From JADJWR01 sp963847675 (GTDB taxonomy: Bacteria; Pseudomonadota; Gammaproteobacteria; Burkholderiales; Burkholderiaceae_F), in assembly GCA_963847675.1 (NCBI GenBank), contig CAWKAP010000008.1:124001-188000 (forward strand): a DNA stretch of 64,000 nt, in the 5' to 3' direction. This document shows positions 26,065 through 39,753 of this stretch, piece after piece. Position 1 is the first letter of the stretch, and the number at the start of each line of letters is the position of its first letter. Both the position numbers and the translations under genes were made by a program. The notes beneath the pieces were generated by a model. It saw nothing but the letters and a program-made list of their open reading frames with translations, was not told where the DNA came from and searched no databases.

Positions 26065-26856
26065 CTAGCGCGGTGTCGAGAACATCACCGCAGTCAGCAC
26101 GAAGTCGAGCAGCAGCACGGCCAGCGACGCGATCACGACCGTGCGCGTGGTGGCCTGCGCCACACCTTCCGGCGTGGCGTTGGCCTCGTAGCCTTCGTAC
26201 AGCGCGACGAAAGTGCAGGTCACGCCGAAGACGACGCTCTTGATGATCCCGTTGCCGACGTCGTCCCACACGTCGACCCCAGCCTGCATCTGCGACCAGA
26301 ACTGGCCCGGGTCGATGCCGATCATCAGCACCCCGACCACGTAGCCGCCGAAGATGCCCACCGCGGAGAACATCGCCGCCAGCAGCGGCATGGCGATGAT
26401 GCCACCGAGCAGCCGCGGTGCCAGCACGCGCTGCTTGGGATCGATGGCCATCAGTTCCATTGCCGCAAGCTGCTCGCCGGCCTTCATCAGACCGATTTCG
26501 GCGGTGAGCGACGTGCCGGCCCGGCCTGCGAACAGCAGCGCGGTGACCACCGGTCCCAGTTCGCGCACCAGCGACAGTGCGACCAGCAGACCGAGCGACT
26601 CGGCGGCACCGTAGCGCGACAGCGTGTAATAGCCCTGCAGACCGAGGACGAAACCGACCGCCAGTCCGGAGGCCGCGATGATCACCAGCGAGTAATTGCC
26701 GATCGCATGGATCTGCGCCACCACCAGGTAGAAGCGGCGCAGCGATGCGGGAATGTTCTTCAGCAGGTCGACGAGGAAGAAGGCACCGTGCCCGAACCGG
26801 AACAGGGAACCGAGCGCCCAGCGGCCGAGCCGCGGCAGGAAATCGAGCGCGTTCAT
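26065..26856 (-). CDS. mlaE: MlaE, phospholipid ABC transporter permease
   Basis: Inner-membrane permease of the Mla system. The 263 residues show several hydrophobic spans and conserved permease motifs LSLVRELGPVVTALLFAGRAGTS and AEIGLMKAGEQLAAMELMAIDP. The start at 26856 overlaps the mlaF stop as ATGA. The terminal helix is SLAVLLLDFVLTAVMFS. Confidence 0.96.
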   Translation of the reverse strand: MNALDFLPRLGRWALGSLFRFGHGAFFLVDLLKNIPASLRRFYLVVAQIHAIGNYSLVIIAASGLAVGFVLGLQGYYTLSRYGAAESLGLLVALSLVRELGPVVTALLFAGRAGTSLTAEIGLMKAGEQLAAMELMAIDPKQRVLAPRLLGGIIAMPLLAAMFSAVGIFGGYVVGVLMIGIDPGQFWSQMQAGVDVWDDVGNGIIKSVVFGVTCTFVALYEGYEANATPEGVAQATTRTVVIASLAVLLLDFVLTAVMFSTPR

Positions 26857-27728
26857 GCGCCGATCCCGAAGCCCTCGGCCACTGGCGGCGCGGGGTAGTG
26901 GAAGGGCACGGGCCCGTCGGGCTCGCCACGGATGAACTGGCGCACCTCCGGGTGGTCCGAGGCCTTCAGCTGCGCCGGCGTGCCTTCGCCGACGATCCTT
27001 CCCGACGAGATCAGGTAGGCATAGTCGCTGATCAGGAAGCACTCCTGCACGTCGTGCGAGACGATCAGCGACGTGGCGCCAGTCGCATCGTTGAGCCTGC
27101 GGATCAGGTTTGCCGCCACGCCCATGCTGATCGGATCGAGCCCGGCGAACGGCTCGTCGTACATGATCAGTTCCGGGTCGAGCGCAATCGCGCGCGCCAG
27201 CGCGACGCGCCGCGCCATGCCACCGGAGACTTCGGAGATGCGCAGCTGCGCGGCGCCGCGCAGGCCGACGGCATTAAGTTTCAGAAGCACGATGTCGCGG
27301 ATCATCGGCTCCGGGAGCCGGGTGTGCTCGCGCAGCGGGAAGGCGACGTTCTCGAACACCGTCAGATCGGTGAACAGGGCGCCGAACTGGAACAGCATGC
27401 CGAGCCGCCGGCGCAGCCGGAAGAGCTGCTCCCGGTCGCCCGCGTCGATCACCTCGCCGTCGAAGCTGACCGTCCCCTTGTTCGGCGCGTGCACGCCGCC
27501 GATCAGCCGCAGCAGCGTGGTCTTGCCGCAGCCCGAGCCGCCCATGATGGCCGTGATCTTGCCGCGCGCGAACGTCAGCGAAACGTCCTCGAGGATCGTT
27601 CGGCTGGCGTCGTAACCGAAAGTGACGCGATCGACAGTGATGAGGGCGTCCGATGTCACGGCTGGGTCCGCCGCGGTGGTTGCGGGCGGTATCTGCTCAA
27701 AGGGTTCGGGGAGGTAATCCTGTGGCAC
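26853..27728 (-). CDS. mlaF: MlaF, phospholipid ABC transporter ATPase
   Basis: ATP-binding subunit driving phospholipid movement by MlaFEDB. The 291 residues show Walker A GGSGCGKTTLL, the Q-loop GMLFQFGALFTDLTVFENVAFP, the signature EVSGGMARRVALARA, Walker B LIMYDEPFAGLDP and switch His in IVSHDVQE. The annotated GTG at 27728 gives about 30 residues before the first ABC strand (ALITVDRVTFGYD); a GTG at 27659 would remove most of them. Neither has a clear ribosome site. It is first gene of mlaFEDACB. Confidence 0.94.
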   Translation of the reverse strand: MPQDYLPEPFEQIPPATTAADPAVTSDALITVDRVTFGYDASRTILEDVSLTFARGKITAIMGGSGCGKTTLLRLIGGVHAPNKGTVSFDGEVIDAGDREQLFRLRRRLGMLFQFGALFTDLTVFENVAFPLREHTRLPEPMIRDIVLLKLNAVGLRGAAQLRISEVSGGMARRVALARAIALDPELIMYDEPFAGLDPISMGVAANLIRRLNDATGATSLIVSHDVQECFLISDYAYLISSGRIVGEGTPAQLKASDHPEVRQFIRGEPDGPVPFHYPAPPVAEGFGIGA

Positions 27729-27938
27729 CGATCGACCGGTCGTCGAAGGCGCCGCGCCTAGGAAAAGTCGGCCGCGGATTGTCGCATAAGCGATTCGAAA
27801 GCCGGCCGTGCCGACCCTGTCTTACGCAGGTGCATTGCCCGATCGCCGCTGCCTACGCGTTGCGGCGCGACGAAATCACTCGGCGGCACAACGCATGCGC
27901 CGTCCCACCGGCCGCTTACCGAGGGCGAGGGCACGCGC

Positions 27939-29534
27939 TCACGAGGGCGGCTGCGCAGGCGGCGCGAACCACTGCTCCTTCGGCACCACGACGGCATTCG
28001 CCGGCTGGGCGAAGAAGTGCGGCGACATGATCTGCACGCCGTGCGCGTTGAACTCGTCCTGGACGTTGGCGTGCAGCGCGGACAGGATCGGAATGCGCTC
28101 CAGCGGTCGGTCGATGCTGACGAACAGCTCGTACTCGACGTAGAAGTCGGCGAGCGCGCGTTGGTACACGAACGGCGCCGGCGTTCCCCGCACTGCAGGC
28201 GTCTTGCGCGCCGCCTCGATCAGCAGCGCATGCACCTGTCGCCACGGGGCGTCGTAACCAATGGTCACCTTCGTCGACAGCAGCGTGCCCTTGGCGTCCG
28301 ACAGCTTCGAGTAGTTGCGAATCGGGCTCGAGATCAACACCGAGTTCGGGATCGTGATCTCTTCGTTGCGCACGTTGACGATCTTGGTCGCCAGCGACGC
28401 GACCTCGGTCACCACGCCCTGCACGTCGTTCAGTTCGACGAAGTCGCCTTTGCGCAGCGCTCTCGAATAGACGATGACCAGACCGCTCATCGCCTGCGTC
28501 ACCAGCCCCGTCGAACCGAGCGTGAGCATCAGCCCGAACAGCACCGAGAGTCCCTTGAACGCCTCGCTGCTGGCACCGGGCAGGTAAGGGTAGGCCACGG
28601 CCAGGCCCAGCCCCCAGACCACGAGGCTGACGATGCGCCGCGTAGCGCTCGTCGTCTCCGGATGCAACAGGGGCAGCCTGAGCCGGCCCTGGTAAACCCT
28701 ATCGAAGAGATAGCCGACCGCGTCGGCGATCGCCCGCGTGATCACCAGCACGATGACGATCGTGACGAGCCCCGGCACGCTCGCCAGGAAGCCTTCGACA
28801 ATCCAGACCAGCCGATCCCACAGCCAGCCGTCGAGTCGACGCGCGACCGGTGCGGTCGCCATGAAGCTGCCGACGAGATAGCGCAGCCACGCATAGGCAA
28901 GCGCGGCGATCAAGAGCCACTGCACGACCTGCACGCTGCCGACGACGACGCGGGCGACAAACTCGCCGAGATCGACATGCGCATGCCGCGCGGCGAGTCG
29001 GTCCCGCCAACGTTCCAGCCCGCGCAGCCCGGCGCCGCCGGCCCGGTAGACAGTCCAGACCAGGAGCGCGAACAGCAGCGTGGCAACCAGGGCTTGCAGC
29101 AGGCCGCGTAGAAGCAGCGGCCGATCGTTCAGTGCGTGCCAGGCAGCGCGTGCCTCCTCCAGCCGGTCCTCGGTCTGCTTGACCAGTTCGTCGAAGCTCT
29201 GCTGCGCCAACGGGTCGACGTCGTCTTCCAGAACGGGGAACAGATAGTGCGGGCCGAGAAAGAACTGCACACCGCGCGACTTGCCGAACTCGGCGCTCAC
29301 TGCGCTGATCGGAAGGTCGATGGCCGATTCCGGAAGGTCGATCAGACGGGCGCGGGTGCGCTCGACCCTCTGCGCCGGCGTCGCCCCGGCGAGCACGCCG
29401 CGCATCGTGACGATCTCGCGGTTGAGGATGTACAAGGTCGCCGGCTCCGTCGCGGGCGTCTGCGCAACGGTGACACCGGCAACGACGAGCAGCAGCGCGA
29501 GCAACAGGCTCTGCAGACGGAACCGTTCGAACAT
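27939..29534 (-). CDS. MscS-family mechanosensitive ion channel
   Basis: Small-conductance mechanosensitive channel of the large YbiO/YnaI-like class. The 531 residues begin with a signal peptide (LLLALLLVVAGVTVAQ). A periplasmic helical domain (to about residue 155), several membrane spans and the pore helix LGSTGLVTQAMSGLVIVYSRALRKGDFVEL follow. The cytoplasmic vestibule has EITIPNSVLISSPIRNYS. AGAAGGGTG before the ATG at 29534 supports the start. It is divergent from the RuBisCO-like gene. A role in osmotic protection is inferred from the family. Confidence 0.93.
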   Translation of the reverse strand: MFERFRLQSLLLALLLVVAGVTVAQTPATEPATLYILNREIVTMRGVLAGATPAQRVERTRARLIDLPESAIDLPISAVSAEFGKSRGVQFFLGPHYLFPVLEDDVDPLAQQSFDELVKQTEDRLEEARAAWHALNDRPLLLRGLLQALVATLLFALLVWTVYRAGGAGLRGLERWRDRLAARHAHVDLGEFVARVVVGSVQVVQWLLIAALAYAWLRYLVGSFMATAPVARRLDGWLWDRLVWIVEGFLASVPGLVTIVIVLVITRAIADAVGYLFDRVYQGRLRLPLLHPETTSATRRIVSLVVWGLGLAVAYPYLPGASSEAFKGLSVLFGLMLTLGSTGLVTQAMSGLVIVYSRALRKGDFVELNDVQGVVTEVASLATKIVNVRNEEITIPNSVLISSPIRNYSKLSDAKGTLLSTKVTIGYDAPWRQVHALLIEAARKTPAVRGTPAPFVYQRALADFYVEYELFVSIDRPLERIPILSALHANVQDEFNAHGVQIMSPHFFAQPANAVVVPKEQWFAPPAQPPS

Positions 29535-29724
29535 CAGTTCACCCTTCTTCCACACGCTTTCACGCCCACGCTCCCGACGGCCCGCAATCGGCCGGGTCAA
29601 CCTGCACGCGCACCGCCGCCTGTCTACGGGTCCGGGCTCCCGGAAGGACGGGGATGATAGCGACCGCCTGTGGCCGGGTTGGCGCCGGCCGCGGCGCGGT
29701 GCCACTACGTAAAATGCGCGCATC

Positions 29725-30834
29725 ATGGTGCCGCGGATCGACGTCGTTTATCGCCTCGGGGTTGCGGCCGGCCAGGCCGCCCACCGGGCCCGGCTGCTCG
29801 CGATCGAACAGAGCATCGAGATGCCGGTCGAGGCGGTCGGTGACGCTCGCGTCCTTGATGACGTGCTTGCCCGCGTCGAGCGCATCGAGCCCCAGGCCGA
29901 CGGCACGAGCCTCGCCCACCTCAGCCTGAGCGGCGAGACCGTCTGCGAGGACGCCGGACAGTTGATGAACATGCTGTTCGGCAACTGTTCGCTGCAGCCG
30001 GACGTCGAACTCGTCGACGTCGAAGTTCCGCCATCGCTGGCGCAGGCGCTTGGCGGCCCGAATCTCGGCATCGAAGGCCTGCGGCGCCTGACCGGTGTTC
30101 ATGGCCGACCCCTGACCTGCTCGGCGCTCAAACCGATCGGGTCGACGGTCGGTCAGCTCGCCGAACTGTGCCGCACCTTCGCGCAGGCGGGGATCGATGT
30201 CATCAAGGACGACCACGGCTGGGCCAACCAGCGCAGCGCACCGTTCGCGGAGCGGGTGGCGGCCTGCCAGCGCGTGGTGCAGGACGCGAACGCGACCCTC
30301 GGTCGGCGCTCGGTGTATGCGCCAAGCCTGTACGGCACGCACGTGCAGATGCAGCGCCAGGTCGAGCTGGCGCGCTCGCACGGCGTCGGCGTGGTGCTGA
30401 TTGCGCCGCTGATCTGCGGCACGGCGACGTTGAACGCGCTGAAGCGCGAGCATCCCGACCTCGCCTTCATCGCCCACCCCGCCTTCGGCGGCGCAGGCCG
30501 CATCGCCCCGGCGGTGCTGCTCGGCAAACTGTTCCGGCTGGTCGGTGCCGACGCGGTGATCTTTCCCAACCACGGCGGCCGCTTCACCTACCCTGCCGAC
30601 GTCTGCCAGGCCGTTGCGCAGAACTGCCGCACGCCCTGGCACGGACTTCATCCGGCGCTGCCTGTGCCGGCCGGCGGCATGTCGGTGGAGCGCGTGCCGG
30701 AGATCAAGCGCGAGTACGGGGTCGACACGATGCTGTTGATTGGCGGGTCGCTGCTGATTGCGGGCGAGCGGCTCGGCGAGCGCAGCCGCGCCTTCGTCGA
30801 CTCGGTGGCAGCGGCCGACGAGGTTGCCGCATGA
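29725..30834 (+). CDS. RuBisCO-like protein (form IV)
   Basis: A 369-residue homologue of the RuBisCO large subunit with a short N-terminal domain and a C-terminal barrel. Several catalytic positions are altered. The carboxylase motif TIKPKLGL reads ALKPIGST, keeping the first Lys. GGLDFTKDDE reads AGIDVIKDDH, keeping the Lys and two Asp but with His for Glu. The loop-6 region reads VIFPNHGGRF without the carboxylase Lys, and the phosphate loops are PAGGMS and LIGGS. It therefore should not fix carbon. RuBisCO-like proteins act as enolases or isomerases on sulfur-sugar phosphates. Overlap with a cupin gene (ATGA) points to the Rhodospirillum rubrum-type role, isomerising 5-methylthioribulose 1-phosphate; that assignment is inference. 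Confidence 0.9.
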   Translation: MVPRIDVVYRLGVAAGQAAHRARLLAIEQSIEMPVEAVGDARVLDDVLARVERIEPQADGTSLAHLSLSGETVCEDAGQLMNMLFGNCSLQPDVELVDVEVPPSLAQALGGPNLGIEGLRRLTGVHGRPLTCSALKPIGSTVGQLAELCRTFAQAGIDVIKDDHGWANQRSAPFAERVAACQRVVQDANATLGRRSVYAPSLYGTHVQMQRQVELARSHGVGVVLIAPLICGTATLNALKREHPDLAFIAHPAFGGAGRIAPAVLLGKLFRLVGADAVIFPNHGGRFTYPADVCQAVAQNCRTPWHGLHPALPVPAGGMSVERVPEIKREYGVDTMLLIGGSLLIAGERLGERSRAFVDSVAAADEVAA

Positions 30835-31274
30835 GCGGCGTACGTCGGTTTGCGGCGCCGGCGGCCGGCGAATTCGGCTGGGCCGGGGTCGAGCGTCTGC
30901 GCTACAAGGAAGAGGGCAGCGCACCGTTCCGCGACATCACGCGGCAGGTGCTGTTCGCGCAGCCGGACCAGGCCTGCGAACTGCGCTACTTCGAGATCGC
31001 GCCGGGCGGCTATTCGACGCTGGAGCGTCATCGGCACACGCACGCGGTGCTGATCCTGCGCGGCCGCGGGACGGTCAGGATCGAAGACGAGACGCATCCG
31101 GTGGCCCAGTTCGACCTGGTCACCATCGATCCGCTGGCCTGGCACCAGTTCACCGCCGACGACAACTGTGACCTCGGTTTCCTGTGTCTGGTCAGCAAGA
31201 CGCGGGACCGGCCGCAACTGCCCAGCGCGACCGAAGCGCCTGCCCTGTCGGGCAATCACGACCAGGCGGATTGA
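30831..31274 (+). CDS. Small single-domain cupin, candidate methylthioxylulose-5-phosphate methylsulfurylase
   Basis: A 147-residue cupin: motif 1 GYSTLERHRHTHAVLILRG with three metal-ligand His candidates, motif 2 PLAWHQF, and a FLCLVSKTRDRPQLP tail. The start overlaps the RuBisCO-like gene stop (ATGA), so the two are translationally coupled. In Rhodospirillum rubrum a cupin encoded near the RuBisCO-like protein releases methanethiol from 1-methylthioxylulose 5-phosphate to give deoxyxylulose 5-phosphate. The same task is proposed here from context and size. Other small metal-binding cupins (isomerases, dioxygenases) are possible. Confidence 0.85.
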   Translation: MSGVRRFAAPAAGEFGWAGVERLRYKEEGSAPFRDITRQVLFAQPDQACELRYFEIAPGGYSTLERHRHTHAVLILRGRGTVRIEDETHPVAQFDLVTIDPLAWHQFTADDNCDLGFLCLVSKTRDRPQLPSATEAPALSGNHDQAD

Positions 31275-31462
31275 TCGCTCTGCGTCGCCAGCCGTTCGCG
31301 GCGGCGCCGCGCGCGGCCTGCCGCCGGGCTTCGATGCGGGGGCGCCCGTACAGCGAAATGCAGCTCACGCCGGGTCGAACTCGACCACGCTGTACGCCGG
31401 AGGCGAGACGCCTATCGGTGACGCCGGGCCTCAGCGTGCCGCGGGGGACGCCCAGCACGTCG

Positions 31463-32561
31463 TCAAGGGGCGGGCGGCCGGCCTGCTTCTGCACCCACTG
31501 GCTGCTGCGGCCCATCGACTTCGGCGATCCATTCTCCGAGAAGCTTGTAGCTGACCGCCAGAAGGACCGGGCCAACGAAGATGCCGACCAGTCCGAAGGC
31601 CAGCAGGCCGCCGATCACGCCGGCCAGGATCAGCAGCAGCGGCAGGTCGGCGCCGCGCCGGATCAGGATCGGGCGCAGGAAATTGTCCATCGTGCCGACG
31701 ACCGCGGTCCACAGCAGCAGGAAGACGCCCCAGCCGGCATCGCCGCTCCAGAAGACCCAGATCACGGCCGGCACGAGTACCAGCGTCGGGCCAAGCTGGC
31801 GCAATGCAGAGCATGAACATTACGGCGGTGAGCAGGCTGGCGAACGGCACGCCGGCGACGGCAAGGCCGATCCCGCCGAGCAACGACTGCGCGACCGCCG
31901 TGACACCGACGCCGAGCGCCACGGCGCGAATCGCCTGCCCGGCGAGGACGATTGCCGTTTCGCCGCGCTCGCCTGCGAGACGGCGACCGAAGCGGCGCGC
32001 GGTCGCCGCCGCTTCCTCGCCGCCGGAGTACATCAGCGCCGCGAGCACCGCGGTGAGGAAGAACTGCAAGATGAGGAAGCCGACGCTGCCGACCTCGGAC
32101 ACGAACCACCTGACGATGTCGTTGGCATAGGGCGCAAGCTTCGCGATCAGTCCGTCCGCACCCATGGCCGCCGCCTGCTCCCACGCCGCCACCAGCCTGG
32201 GGCCGAAGAACGGAATCTGCCCGATCGCTTCCGGCGGGACAGTGAGCCGCAGCGACGACAACCCCTTGACCCAGCCGATCAGCCGGTCCGATTCGACAAC
32301 GATCGTGCCGATGGCCAGCGACAGTGGTACGACGAAGGTCAGCAGCAGCATCGAGGTCATCAGCGCCACCGCCAGCCACCGCCTTCGCCACAGCCGCTGC
32401 TGCAGCCATAGCAGCGCCGGCCAGGTGGCGACCACGACCATGGTGGCCCAGATCACGGCGCCGAGGAACGGCCGCAGGATCCACAGCGAGCCCAGGATCA
32501 TGCCGCCGATGAAGATCACGGCGAGTGTCGTGCGGGCGAGTTCGCCGCGAGTTACGGTCAT
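31463..32561 (-). CDS. AI-2E family transporter/permease (single-base frameshift)
   Basis: Polytopic membrane protein of the AI-2E (PerM/TqsA-like) family. Most of the protein is in one frame (MTVTRGELARTTLAVIFIGG to LTAVMFMLCIA), and the C-terminal third (QLGPTLVLVPAVIWVFW, with ADLPLLLILAGVIGGLLAFG and GIFVGPVLLAV, the usual family ending) is in the next. Removing one base near 31795-31802 (plus strand CTGGCGC to CTGCGC) gives MLCIAQLGPTLVLVP and 365 residues. GGGAG precedes the ATG at 32561. The substrate is unknown. It converges on the cupin gene, separated by 188 bp. Confidence 0.88.
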
Positions 32562-32652
32562 TGCAGCTCCCCTTGCGCGACGAACACCTTCGATCGGATC
32601 CGTTATCTGCGACCTCGAGTGCAGGCGGCTTGCGGCCGGAACGGGACCCGGC

Positions 32653-34137
32653 TCAGCGCGGCAGCGTCGTCGTCCCCATCAGGTACTCGTCGACCGCGCG
32701 CGCGCACTGCCGACCCTCGCGGATCGCCCATACGACCAGGCTCTGCCCGCGCCGCATGTCGCCGGCAGCGAAGACCTTGTCGACGCTGGTCCGGTAACAG
32801 CCGTCGCCGTCGGTCGTCGCCCGCGCGTTGCCGCGCGGGTCTGTCTCGACGCCGAACGCCTCCAGCACGGAGCCCACCGGCGAGACGAATCCCATCGCGA
32901 AAAGCACCAGGTCAGCCGGCAGTTCGAACTCGGAACCGGGAACCTCGACCATCTTCATCTGGCCGGTCATCGGGTCCTGCCGCCACTCGACGCGTGCGGC
33001 GGTCAGCGACTTCACGTTGCCTCTGCCGTCGTCGTTGAAGCGCTTGGTGGTCACCGCCCAGTCGCGCGCCACGCCTTCCTCGTGACTGCTCGAAGTGCGC
33101 AGCTTGACCGGCCAGTACGGCCACGTCATTTCCTTGTTCTCCTGCGCCGGCGGCTGGGGCAGCAACTCGAACTGGGTGACGCTCTTCGCGCCATGGCGAT
33201 TGCTGGTGCCGACGCAGTCCGAACCGGTGTCGCCGCCGCCGATCACCACCACGTGCTTGCCGGTGGCAAGGATCTGGCCCTTGACCTTGTCGCCGGCGAC
33301 AACCTTGTTCTGCTGCGGCAGGAACTCCATTGCGAAGTGCACGCCTTTCAGGTCGCGACCCGGCACCGGCAGGTCGCGCGGCATCTCGGCGCCGCCGGCC
33401 AGCACGATCGCGTCGAACTCCGCGGCCACCTTCTCGGCGTCGACCGCCTCCTTGCTGTAATCGTTGATCTTCGCACCGTTGAGCTTTCCGACACGCACTC
33501 CGGCGCGGAAGGTGACGCCCTCGGCCTTCATCTGCTCGATGCGGCGGTCGATGTGCGACTTCTCCATCTTGAAGTCGGGAATGCCGTAGCGGAGCAGGCC
33601 GCCGATCCGGTCGTTCTTTTCGAACACCGTGACGTCGTGCCCGACGCGCGCCAGCTGCTGCGCGGCGGCGAGCCCTGCCGGCCCGCTGCCGACCACCGCG
33701 ATCTTCCTGCCCGTCTTCCGTGCGGACGGCTGCGGCGCCACCCAGCCCTCGGCCCAGCCCTTGTCGATGATCGCGTGCTCGATCGACTTGATGCCGACCG
33801 GATCGTTGTTGATGTTCAGCGTGCAGGCCGCCTCGCAGGGCGCCGGACACACCCGGCCGGTGAACTCCGGGAAGTTGTTGGTCGAATGCAGCACGTCGAG
33901 TGCGGCCTGCCAGTCCTGCCGGTAAACGAGGTCGTTGAAGTCGGGGATGACATTGTTGACGGGGCAGCCGTTGTTGCAGAAGGGGATGCCGCAGTCCATG
34001 CAGCGCGCGCCCTGCACCGCCGCCTGCTCGTCGGTCAGGTGGACGACGAACTCGTGCCAGTGCTTCTTGCGGCTGTCGGGCGCTTCGGCCGCCTCTTCCA
34101 GCCGCTGGTACTCGAGGAATCCGGTGATCTTGCCCAT
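32653..34137 (-). CDS. gltD: Glutamate synthase (NADPH) small subunit
   Basis: NADPH-oxidising FAD subunit of GOGAT, feeding electrons to GltB for glutamate formation. The 494 residues have the N-terminal 4Fe-4S Cys clusters CMDCGIPFCNNGCPVNN and CPAPCEAACTLN. An FAD-binding GSGPAGLAAAQQL and an NADPH-binding GGGDTGSDCVGTS follow, and the C-terminal FAD-contact region is VFAAGDMRRGQSLVVWAI. It follows gltB by nine bases on the same strand. Confidence 0.97.
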   Translation of the reverse strand: MGKITGFLEYQRLEEAAEAPDSRKKHWHEFVVHLTDEQAAVQGARCMDCGIPFCNNGCPVNNVIPDFNDLVYRQDWQAALDVLHSTNNFPEFTGRVCPAPCEAACTLNINNDPVGIKSIEHAIIDKGWAEGWVAPQPSARKTGRKIAVVGSGPAGLAAAQQLARVGHDVTVFEKNDRIGGLLRYGIPDFKMEKSHIDRRIEQMKAEGVTFRAGVRVGKLNGAKINDYSKEAVDAEKVAAEFDAIVLAGGAEMPRDLPVPGRDLKGVHFAMEFLPQQNKVVAGDKVKGQILATGKHVVVIGGGDTGSDCVGTSNRHGAKSVTQFELLPQPPAQENKEMTWPYWPVKLRTSSSHEEGVARDWAVTTKRFNDDGRGNVKSLTAARVEWRQDPMTGQMKMVEVPGSEFELPADLVLFAMGFVSPVGSVLEAFGVETDPRGNARATTDGDGCYRTSVDKVFAAGDMRRGQSLVVWAIREGRQCARAVDEYLMGTTTLPR

Positions 34138-34146
34138 GTGCTTTCC

Positions 34147-38856
<4,710 letters not shown>

Positions 38857-38913
38857 GGCGCGCTCCAAGCTTGAGCAGCCCAATGTACTGCGTCGCAACA
38901 CCCATCACAACCC

Positions 38914-38941
38914 AAAAAATCGGGGTCAGACTCCGATTTTT
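38914..38941. repeat. Left terminal repeat of the transposase element
   Basis: Contains AAAAATCGG, a nine-base loop GGTCAGACT, and CCGATTTTT, a perfect hairpin of the type that REP-associated transposases recognise. It lies 58 bases upstream of the gltB ATG, so it may overlap the gltB promoter or leader. Confidence 0.75.
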
Positions 38942-39008
38942 CTAGATTTCAACGTCAAGAAATTTAATTGGGGACAGAGTGAGAATACGGCCTTGTCCGT
39001 TCCGGCAT

Positions 39009-39701
39009 TCAGCTCAGCGTCTTGCGGGGCCGCCCGGCATGGCGAGGCGCCGCGCGGCGTCCCGCACTCTGCGATACGCTCTCGACAAAGGCTCGCTGCC
39101 CCAGCGCCCAGCCCCGATGCGTGGCATAGCGGATCGCCTCGACTTCAGCGGCTTCCTGACCGCCTTCGAACAGGCGGCGATAGGCAACCTGCCGCTCGAA
39201 CGGCGTATTGCCGAGCGCCCAGTACACGGCGTGCTCCGTGATCAGCGGATCGAGGCGCAGGCCGATGTGATGAGCGTGGCTCGACCACCGATAGTGCCCC
39301 GGCTCGTTCACGAGCCCTGCACGCACCGGATTCATTTCGATGTAGCGCATGCACGCCAGCAGGTATCGATCGGTCTCGATCAGCGTTGACCGATAGCGCC
39401 CCTCCCACAGCGTGCCCGTGCGTCGATGCCGGTCGTTGAAACGGCGCACATAACGGCGACCGAGCGCCTGCATCACTCTCGGCAGCGTCTCGCGCTGGAC
39501 CGGCGTAACCAGCAGGTGCACGTGGTTCGGCATCAGGACGTAGGCGTGAATCGCCAGGCCGTGACCGTCGGCGAGCTCGGCGAGCTCATGCAGGTAGGAA
39601 TCGCAGTCGGCCTCGTCGATGAATATCGACTGCCGGTTGTTACCCCGCTGGATCAGGTGGTGCGGAAGCCCCGGGGCCGTCAGGCGTGGCAGGCGGGCCA
39701 T
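39009..39701 (-). CDS. REP-associated tyrosine transposase (Y1_Tnp/IS200-like)
   Basis: Single-strand DNA transposase of the HUH/Y1 superfamily thought to move or maintain REP palindromes. The 230 residues show the N-terminal PRLTAPGLPHHLIQRGNN and the HUH motif in VLMPNHVHLLVTP. The LWEGRYRSTLIETDRYLLACMRYIEMNPVRAGLV stretch contains the candidate catalytic Tyr and the conserved NPVRAG. The C-terminal region is basic. The gene looks intact and is flanked by matched inverted repeats. Confidence 0.92.
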   Translation of the reverse strand: MARLPRLTAPGLPHHLIQRGNNRQSIFIDEADCDSYLHELAELADGHGLAIHAYVLMPNHVHLLVTPVQRETLPRVMQALGRRYVRRFNDRHRRTGTLWEGRYRSTLIETDRYLLACMRYIEMNPVRAGLVNEPGHYRWSSHAHHIGLRLDPLITEHAVYWALGNTPFERQVAYRRLFEGGQEAAEVEAIRYATHRGWALGQRAFVESVSQSAGRRAAPRHAGRPRKTLS

Positions 39702-39727
39702 CTGAGGTCACGCCGCAGGCGGCGCCG

Positions 39728-39752
39728 AAAATTGGAGTCTGACCCCGATTTT
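39728..39752. repeat. Right terminal repeat of the transposase element
   Basis: AAAATTGGAGTCTGACCCC plus GATTTT, the reverse complement of the left repeat except for one base in the stem. It ends one base before the stop codon of the M15 peptidase gene, so the element abuts that gene exactly. Confidence 0.75.
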
Positions 39753-39753
39753 G

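Larger units (their letters stand above)
38914..39752. mobile_element. REP-associated Y1 transposase element with terminal inverted repeats
   Basis: A unit of about 840 bp between gltB and the M15 peptidase gene. AAAATCGGGGTCAGACTCC with flanking A/T occurs at the left end, and its reverse complement (GGAGTCTGACCCCGATTTT) at the right end. One Y1 transposase gene fills the interior. The left repeat is also a hairpin (AAAAATCGG/CCGATTTTT). A second short motif, AATTGGGGACAGAGTGAG, follows at about 38966 and resembles the GGGGACAGA ends often seen with such transposases. No target-site duplication is evident. Confidence 0.75.

Noticed and set aside
29725..30834. Carbon-fixing RuBisCO large subunit
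   Set aside because: The loop-6 lysine and other carboxylase residues are replaced, the protein is about 100 residues short, and no small subunit or phosphoribulokinase is nearby.
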